From Pseudonocardia nigra (GTDB lineage: Bacteria; Actinomycetota; Actinomycetes; Mycobacteriales; Pseudonocardiaceae): DNA of 44,412 bases. Shown piece after piece: positions 39,519-44,412 of the stretch (within the stretch, counting starts at the first letter, position 1; the number at the start of each line of letters is the position of its first letter). The position numbers and the translations under genes are program-made. The notes under the pieces were generated by a model. The model ran no database searches, was not told the DNA's origin, and saw only the letters and a list, made by a program, of their open reading frames with translations. The stretch spans positions 1-44,412 of the forward strand of contig NZ_JAHKRK010000045.1 in NCBI RefSeq assembly GCF_019396355.1. The letters are read 5' to 3'.

Positions 39519-41061
39519 GTGACCACGGAACCGAGCATCCGGGCAGGCCGCCGCGAATGGCTGGGCCTCGCCGTCCTCGTCCTCCCGACGGTGCTGATCT
39601 CGATCGACGTCGGGGTCCTCCACCTCGCGATCCCGAAGCTGAGCGCGGACCTGCGGCCGACGAGCTCGCAGCTGCTGTGGATCACCGACAGCTACGGGTT
39701 CCTCATCGCCGGGTTCCTCATGACGATGGGCGCGCTCGGGGACCGGGTGGGCCGCAGGCGCCTGCTGCTCGTCGGCGCGGCCGGGTTCGGCGTCGCCTCG
39801 GCGCTGGCCGCGCTCGCGCCGACGGCCGAGCTGCTGATCGCGGCCCGCGCACTGCTCGGGGCGACCGCCGCGACGCTCATGCCGTCGACGCTCTCGCTGA
39901 TCCGCACGATGTTCCTCGACCCGGCGCAGCGCACCGCGGCCATCAGCATCTGGATGACCGGGTTCACCGGGGGCATGGTGATCGGGCCGCTCGTCGGCGG
40001 CGTACTCCTCGAACAGTTCTGGTGGGGATCGGTGTTCCTGCTGCGCGTGCCGGTCATGGCGCTGCTGCTCCTCGCCGGGCCCGCCCTGCTGCCCGAGTAC
40101 CGCGACCCACAGGCCAGGGGCGTGGACGCGCCGAGCGTGCTGCTGTCGATCGCGGCCGTCATCGCGGCGATCTACGGGCTGAAGGAGATCGCCGCCTACG
40201 GATGGGACGTCCTGCCGGTGCTCGCGCTGGTCGCCGGCGTCGCGCTCGGGGTGGTGTTCGTCCGGCGGCAGCGCCGGGTGGCCAACCCGCTGCTCGACCT
40301 GCAGCTGTTCTCCGGCGGGCCTTCAGCGTCTCGCTGGGCACGCTGATGCTGGTGATCCTGGTCGGCCCCGGCCTCGGCCTGATCACGTCGCAGTACCTGC
40401 AGCGGGTGCTCGGCATGAGCCCGTTGGCGCCGGGCCTGTGGACGCTGCCGCAGACGGCCGCGGTGATCGTCGGCTTCCTGGTCTCGCCCGCACTGGCCCC
40501 CGCTACCGCACCGGCACCGTCGCGGCAGTCGGGCTGCTCGTCGGCGCGGCCGGGGTGGCGCTGCTGACCCAGGCCGGGTCGGAGGGCCTGGCCGTGGTCG
40601 TCGCCGGTCTGACGTTGTTCTTCCTCGGCGGTGCGCCGCTGCTCGTGCTCGGCACGGACCTGGTGGTGGCCTCGGCGCCGCCGCAACGCGCGGGCGCCGC
40701 GTCCGCGCTCTCCGAGACGGCGCAGGAGTTCGGGGGCGCGCTCGGGCTCGCACTGCTCGGCAGCGTGGCCGCGGCGATCTACCGGAACGAGATCGTCGTG
40801 CCCGACGGTGTGCCCGTCGAGGCCGCGGAGGCGGCGCGCGACACGCTCGGCGGCGCTGCCGCGACCGCGGGTGAGCTGCCGCCCGAGCTCGCCGGACCGC
40901 TGTGGGACGGGGCGCGAGCCGCGTTCACGTCAAGGATGCAGACCGCGGCGGTGATGGCCGCGGCGGTGCTGCTCGTCGTGGCCGGCCTGGCCGGTGTGCT
41001 GCTCCGGCGCACCGGCCCGGCCACGCCGGTCGCCGATGCGCCGGCCGCAGGCGTCCACTGA
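39519..41061 (+). pseudogene. MFS drug exporter (DHA2/EmrB-QacA type), two single-base frameshifts
   Basis: Joined across two frameshifts this is about 514 residues with 14 membrane segments, the DHA2 size. Part one (39519 to about 40317) has VLPTVLISIDVGVLHLAIPK, LWITDSYGFLIAGFLMTMGA and GDRVGRRRLLLVGAAGFGVA. The frame breaks at 40317-40319 (one G short in GGCGGGCC); part two reads FSVSLGTLMLVILVGPGLGL to about 40497, where one C is missing (CCCCC). Part three, RYRTGTVAAVGLLVGAAGVA and ASAPPQRAGAASALSETAQE, ends at 41061. Both lesions are one-base losses in homopolymers. If the sequence is right no full exporter is made. Confidence 0.85.
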
Positions 41062-41069
41062 GCGGGGGA

Positions 41070-41324
41070 CTATTGCTCCTCGCGACGCCGCTGGGCCTCG
41101 GGATCGGCGTCGCGACGTGCGGCCGCGGTCCAGCGCAGGTCGTCGCCGAGGCCGAACCCCATCCGGAAGTTGCCGCGCAGGTCGCGCCGGGTCTCCCGGA
41201 GCGCGAACCAGGTGCCGGTGCCGCGGAGGCGCCGCCCGCGGCGCCGGGCGCGAACGTCCTGCACCGCCGCGCCGACGAGGGCGAGCACCACGACGACGGC
41301 GATCGTCAGGAAGATCGCCGTCAT
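41070..41324 (-). CDS. Small single-pass membrane protein, unknown function
   Basis: An 84-residue protein: one N-terminal helix (MTAIFLTIAVVVVLALVGAA) followed by a strongly basic tail (VRARRRGRRLRGTGTWFALR, DADPEAQRRREEQ). The ATG at 41324 has GGGA upstream. It is divergent from the GDSL gene and convergent with the MFS gene. No function is recognised. Confidence 0.7.
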   Translation of the reverse strand: MTAIFLTIAVVVVLALVGAAVQDVRARRRGRRLRGTGTWFALRETRRDLRGNFRMGFGLGDDLRWTAAARRDADPEAQRRREEQ

Positions 41325-41418
41325 CGCCCGCTCCCGCCTCGTCGGTGTCCCCACTGTGCCAGCGGATGTGATGCATGTCCCGCCGCCCGTGCCTGCCTGG
41401 GGCTGTGAGACTCCTCGA

Positions 41419-42024
41419 GTGGTCCGGGACCTGAGGGTGTTCTTCGTCGGGGACTCGTTCGTCGCGGGGGTCGGGGATCCGGAGGACCGCGGCTGGGTGG
41501 GCAGGCTGGCCGCGCGGACGCACCGGGAGGACCTGCCGCTCACGGGCTACAACCTCGGCGTCCGCAGGGACACCAGCGATGACGTGTGCCGTCGCTGGGC
41601 GACCGAGGTCGCCGCCCGGCGTGCCGAGGGCTGTGAGGAACGCCTCGTCCTGTCCTTCGGGGTCAACGACACCACGGTGGAGGGCGGAGTGCCGCGGGTG
41701 GACCCCGCGCGGAGCGTCGCGAACCTGCTCGCGGTCGCCGAGGGCGCCGCGGCGACCGGGCTCCCGCTGCTCGTGGTCGGTCCGCCACCGGTCGACGACC
41801 CCGCGCAGATCGAGCGGATCGCCGGGCTCGACGAGAGGTTCGCCGCGACCTGCGCCGCGGCCGGCGTGCCGTACGTGCGTGTCGTCGCGGCGCTGCTGGC
41901 CGAGCCGCGCTGGATGCGCGAGGTGCGGGTCGGGGACGGGGCGCACCCCGCGGCCACCGGCTACACCCTGCTCTCCGACCTCGTGCTGCCGGCGTGGCGC
42001 CGGTGGATCGGGACCGGCCCGTAA
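41419..42024 (+). CDS. GDSL/SGNH family hydrolase
   Basis: A 201-residue SGNH esterase/lipase-type enzyme without a signal peptide. Block I is VFFVGDSFVAGVGD with the catalytic Ser, block II the Gly in LTGYNLGVRRDTS, block III LVLSFGVNDTTVEGG (Asn), and block V VGDGAHPAATGYTLL (Asp and His). The GTG at 41419 (VVRDLRVFFVGDS) was chosen as the strand leading to GDSF begins there; an in-frame ATG at 41371 would add 16 residues. It cleaves esters of unknown identity. Confidence 0.9.
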   Translation: MVRDLRVFFVGDSFVAGVGDPEDRGWVGRLAARTHREDLPLTGYNLGVRRDTSDDVCRRWATEVAARRAEGCEERLVLSFGVNDTTVEGGVPRVDPARSVANLLAVAEGAAATGLPLLVVGPPPVDDPAQIERIAGLDERFAATCAAAGVPYVRVVAALLAEPRWMREVRVGDGAHPAATGYTLLSDLVLPAWRRWIGTGP

Positions 42025-42029
42025 CGGCC

Positions 42030-42065
42030 GAACGCCGGGCCACCCATAGGGCGGACCCGGCGTTC
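42030..42065. terminator. Hairpin after the GDSL gene
   Basis: Arms GAACGCCGGG (42030-42039) and CCCGGCGTTC (42056-42065) pair perfectly. It lies between the GDSL gene and the convergent tRNA-Ser(GGA), and its stem is the same as that after tRNA-Ser(CGA) at 36254. Confidence 0.82.
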
Positions 42066-42081
42066 TCGCTGCTCACAGCGG

Positions 42082-42166
42082 CGGAGGATGCGGGATTCGA
42101 ACCCGCGAGGGCGTGAACCCAACACGCTTTCCAAGCGTGCGCCATAGGCCACTAGGCGAATCCTCC
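42082..42166 (-). tRNA. tRNA-Ser (anticodon GGA)
   Basis: An 85-base class II tRNA on the minus strand. The acceptor GGAGGAT pairs with ATCCTCC plus discriminator G; CCA is not encoded. The anticodon loop TTGGAAA in the stem CACGC/GCGTG gives GGA (plus-strand 42130-42132). The long variable arm and T loop GGTTCGAATCC are present. It reads UCC and UCU serine codons. Confidence 0.96.
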
Positions 42167-42221
42167 GTGTCGAAGCATAGCCGGGTCGACGCGGCCGCCT
42201 GCGCCCGGTCTACACTCGTCC

Positions 42222-42311
42222 CCGGACCCCGCGCGGCGTCCATCCTGTGAACTCCCCCAGGGCCGGAAGGCAGCAAGGGTCAACGGGCTCTGGCGGGTGC
42301 GCGGGGTCCCC
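42222..42311 (+). ncRNA. ffs: Bacterial small SRP RNA (4.5S)
   Basis: The ends GGACCCCGCGC (42224) and GCGCGGGGTCC (ending 42309) pair as the long stem. The apical domain has the invariant Ffh-binding region: GGCCGGAAGGCAGCAAGGG with the GGAA tetraloop, and the opposite strand CTCCCCCAGG. It is the RNA core of the signal recognition particle. Its place directly before dnaX is common in actinomycetes. Exact ends may differ by a few bases. Confidence 0.95.
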
Positions 42312-42440
42312 TTCGCTCGTCGGGAGCGCTCGCCCCGACTCGCTCATCGTGTCTCCGGGGGCGATGCCCCCAGGCCCCACCCGTCGTCTCGGTTGTTCCC
42401 CGGCGTTCCGCTGTCGGTGCCGGTCGGTAGCCTCGCGCCC

Positions 42441-44412
42441 GTGGCGCTGGCTCTGTACCGGAAGTACCGCCCGGCGAAGTTCGCCGAGGTGGTCGGGCAG
42501 GAACACGTCACGGAGCCGCTGAGCACGGCGCTGTCGGCCGGCCGCGTCAACCACGCGTACCTGTTCTCCGGCCCCCGCGGCTGCGGCAAGACGTCCTCGG
42601 CGCGGATCCTGGCGCGGTCGCTGAACTGCGAGCTCGGCCCCACCCCCGACCCGTGCGGGGTCTGCCCGTCGTGCGTCTCGCTGGCCCCGGGTGGGCCGGG
42701 CAACATCGACGTCACCGAGCTCGACGCGGCGTCCCACGGCGGCGTCGACGACACGCGGGAGCTGCGCGACCGCGCGTTCTTCGCGCCCGCCGAGTCGCGC
42801 TACCGCGTGTTCATCGTCGACGAGGCGCACATGATCACCACGCAGGGCTTCAACGCCCTGCTGAAGATCGTGGAGGAGCCGCCGGAGCACCTCGTGTTCG
42901 TCTTCGCCACCACGGAGCCGGACAAGGTGCTGCCCACCATCCGCTCCCGCACCCATCACTACCCCTTCCGGCTCATCCCTCCCGGCACGCTGCGGAAGCT
43001 GCTGGAGAGCATCTGCGCCGACGAGGGCGCCGTGGTCGCCCCGGCGGTCTACCCACTGGTGCTGCGCGCGGGCGGCGGCTCGGCGCGCGACACGCTGTCC
43101 GTGCTCGACCAGCTGCTCGCGGGCGCCGGCCCGGAGGGCATCACCTACGAGCGGGCCGTCGCGCTGCTCGGGGTCACCGACGTGGCGCTGATCGACGACG
43201 TCGTCGACGCACTGGCCGCCTCCGACGGCGCCGCGGTCTTCGAGTCCGTCGACCGCATGGTGGAGGCCGGGCACGACCCCCGCCGCTTCGCCTCCGACCT
43301 CCTGCAGCGCCTGCGCGACCTCACCCTGCTGCAGGCCGTTCCCGAGGCAGCCGAGCGCGGGCTGGTGGAAGCCGCGGAGGACGAGCTCGCGCGGATGACC
43401 GAGCAGGCGGGCAAGATCGGCCCCGCCGCCCTCGCCCGCTACGGCGAGATCGTGCACACCGGGCTCACCGAGATGCGCGGCGCCACCGCGCCCCGGCTGC
43501 TCCTCGAACTGTTGTGCGCGCGGATGCTGCTGCCCGCGGCCACCGTCGCCGAGCCGGGCATGCTGGAGCGCCTCGAACGGCTGGAACGGCGCAACGCGAT
43601 CGCGCCCGCGCCCCTTCCCGCCGGTGAGACGGCTGCCGAGGCGCCCGACGCGGCCGAGCCGGCCGCCGGACGACGCACGTTCCGCCGCCCGAGCGAACGC
43701 ACCGAGCCGGCCCCCGCCGCCCAGGCGGTCCCGGCGGCCCCGTCGGCACCACCGCCCTCCGCCGCACCGTCCGATCAGGCGCCCCCCGCCGCCCCGCCGG
43801 AGCAGCCGGCGGCGCCCCAGGTCGCTTCGGCCGCTCCGACCGCTCCCGACGGGCCCGCTCCCGAGCGCGGGCGGTCGCCGCAGGAGCGTCCGGCACCCGA
43901 GCGTCCGGCACCCGAGCGTCCGGCACCCGGACATCCGGCACCCGAGCGCGCAGCGCAGGAACGGCCCGCCCCCGAACGCCCGGCCGCCTCGGAGCCGGCC
44001 CCGGAGCGCCGCGCCCCCGAGCCCGCCGCGGCGCCCACGCCGCCCGCACCGCCCGAGCGCGCAGCCCCGCCGCCGTCCCGCCCCGAGCCCGAGCGGCCTG
44101 CCGCACTCGACGCGGCCGCGGTGCGCCGGGCATGGCCGGAGATCCTCGCCGCCGCCAAGGAGCGCAAGAAGCGCACCGCCGCCCTGCTGGTGAGCGCCAC
44201 CGTGCGCGCGGTCGAGAACGACACCTTGGTGCTCAGCATCGGCACGGCCCCGCTGGCGCGGTTGCTGTCCGAGCAGAGCAACACCGACGTGATCGCCGAG
44301 TCGCTGCACGCCGTGCTCGGCGTCCGGTGGCGGGTGCGCTGCGAGCACGGCGACGGTGGCCCGCCGCCGGCCGCGCCGTCCCGCGGGGGCACCCCGCCCG
44401 CTGCGCCGCCGC
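42441..44412 (+). CDS. dnaX: DNA polymerase III gamma/tau subunit (cut by window edge)
   Basis: The clamp-loader ATPase of the replisome, 657 codons in the window, 3' end missing. From GTG 42441: ALALYRKYRPAKFAEVVGQE, Walker A GPRGCGKTSS (residues 44-53), the zinc cysteines 63, 72, 75 and 78 (CELGPTPDPCGVCPSC), DEAH at 127-130, and the sensor IRSRTHHYPFR. A Pro/Ala-rich linker (about 390-555) contains an ERPAP repeat stretch, then the tau-type C-terminal domain begins (AAVRRAWPEILAAAKERKKR). No slippery site for a shorter gamma form was noticed. It lies 130 bp after the SRP RNA. Confidence 0.95.
   Translation, partial: MALALYRKYRPAKFAEVVGQEHVTEPLSTALSAGRVNHAYLFSGPRGCGKTSSARILARSLNCELGPTPDPCGVCPSCVSLAPGGPGNIDVTELDAASHGGVDDTRELRDRAFFAPAESRYRVFIVDEAHMITTQGFNALLKIVEEPPEHLVFVFATTEPDKVLPTIRSRTHHYPFRLIPPGTLRKLLESICADEGAVVAPAVYPLVLRAGGGSARDTLSVLDQLLAGAGPEGITYERAVALLGVTDVALIDDVVDALAASDGAAVFESVDRMVEAGHDPRRFASDLLQRLRDLTLLQAVPEAAERGLVEAAEDELARMTEQAGKIGPAALARYGEIVHTGLTEMRGATAPRLLLELLCARMLLPAATVAEPGMLERLERLERRNAIAPAPLPAGETAAEAPDAAEPAAGRRTFRRPSERTEPAPAAQAVPAAPSAPPPSAAPSDQAPPAAPPEQPAAPQVASAAPTAPDGPAPERGRSPQERPAPERPAPERPAPGHPAPERAAQERPAPERPAASEPAPERRAPEPAAAPTPPAPPERAAPPPSRPEPERPAALDAAAVRRAWPEILAAAKERKKRTAALLVSATVRAVENDTLVLSIGTAPLARLLSEQSNTDVIAESLHAVLGVRWRVRCEHGDGGPPPAAPSRGGTPPAAPP

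Noticed and set aside
42210..44348. 712-codon minus-strand open frame
   Set aside because: Antisense to dnaX, whose Walker A, zinc and DEAH motifs leave no doubt about the coding strand.

Overview
This is a 44.4-kb chromosomal segment from a very GC-rich actinomycete. Gene density is high, GTG starts and 4-bp start/stop overlaps are common, and the content (NgcEFG sugar importer, LytR-CpsA-Psr protein, the TadA-associated protein, Ku with a small LigD-type ligase, dnaX beside the SRP RNA) fits the Pseudonocardiales. A Pseudonocardia-like source is an inference. No phage, plasmid or CRISPR genes were seen; the only mobile-element trace is the first codons of an IS5-type transposase at the left edge.

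1-844 is transposase start, non-coding sequence and inverted 22-bp repeats. 845-14357 is one long leftward gene row that mixes two classes of carboxylate importer: a TTT system (TctB, TctA and three TctC-type binding proteins) and a TRAP-TAXI system (fused permease, DUF1850 protein, TAXI binding protein). Between them lie a thiamine-diphosphate enzyme, a two-subunit 3-oxoacid CoA-transferase, a DapA-superfamily lyase and an SDR. A divergent LysR regulator (14481-15371) probably controls the row. The likely job is uptake and breakdown of one or more organic acids; the substrate cannot be read from the sequence.

15.4-19 kb holds a PhoX-family phosphatase, a second SDR and a winged-helix regulator. 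19.3-24.4 kb is a rightward operon: RpiR-type regulator, SIS-domain sugar isomerase, and a GlcNAc/chitobiose-type ABC importer without its own ATPase. 24.5-34 kb carries a DNA-glycosylase-like protein, a hypothetical protein, a VOC protein, an LCP cell-wall ligase, divergent Ku and ATP-dependent DNA ligase, a glycolipid-binding-like protein, prephenate dehydrogenase, an amidase and an M20 peptidase. 34-42.2 kb carries the TadA pair, tRNA-Ser(CGA), a cytochrome P450, a GlsB-like protein, a Gdx/SugE-type exporter behind a guanidine-III riboswitch, an MFS exporter and a GDSL hydrolase. The right end is tRNA-Ser(GGA), the SRP RNA and the start of dnaX.

From 24.5 to 41 kb several genes are broken by small indels: the glycosylase-like gene, the VOC gene, an ATPase/kinase, both halves of a PIN-type toxin-antitoxin module, and the MFS gene twice. 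Most are single-base changes, three of them in homopolymers, so sequencing error must be considered. The toxin-antitoxin lesions (an 11-bp tandem duplication and two internal deletions) look like real decay.
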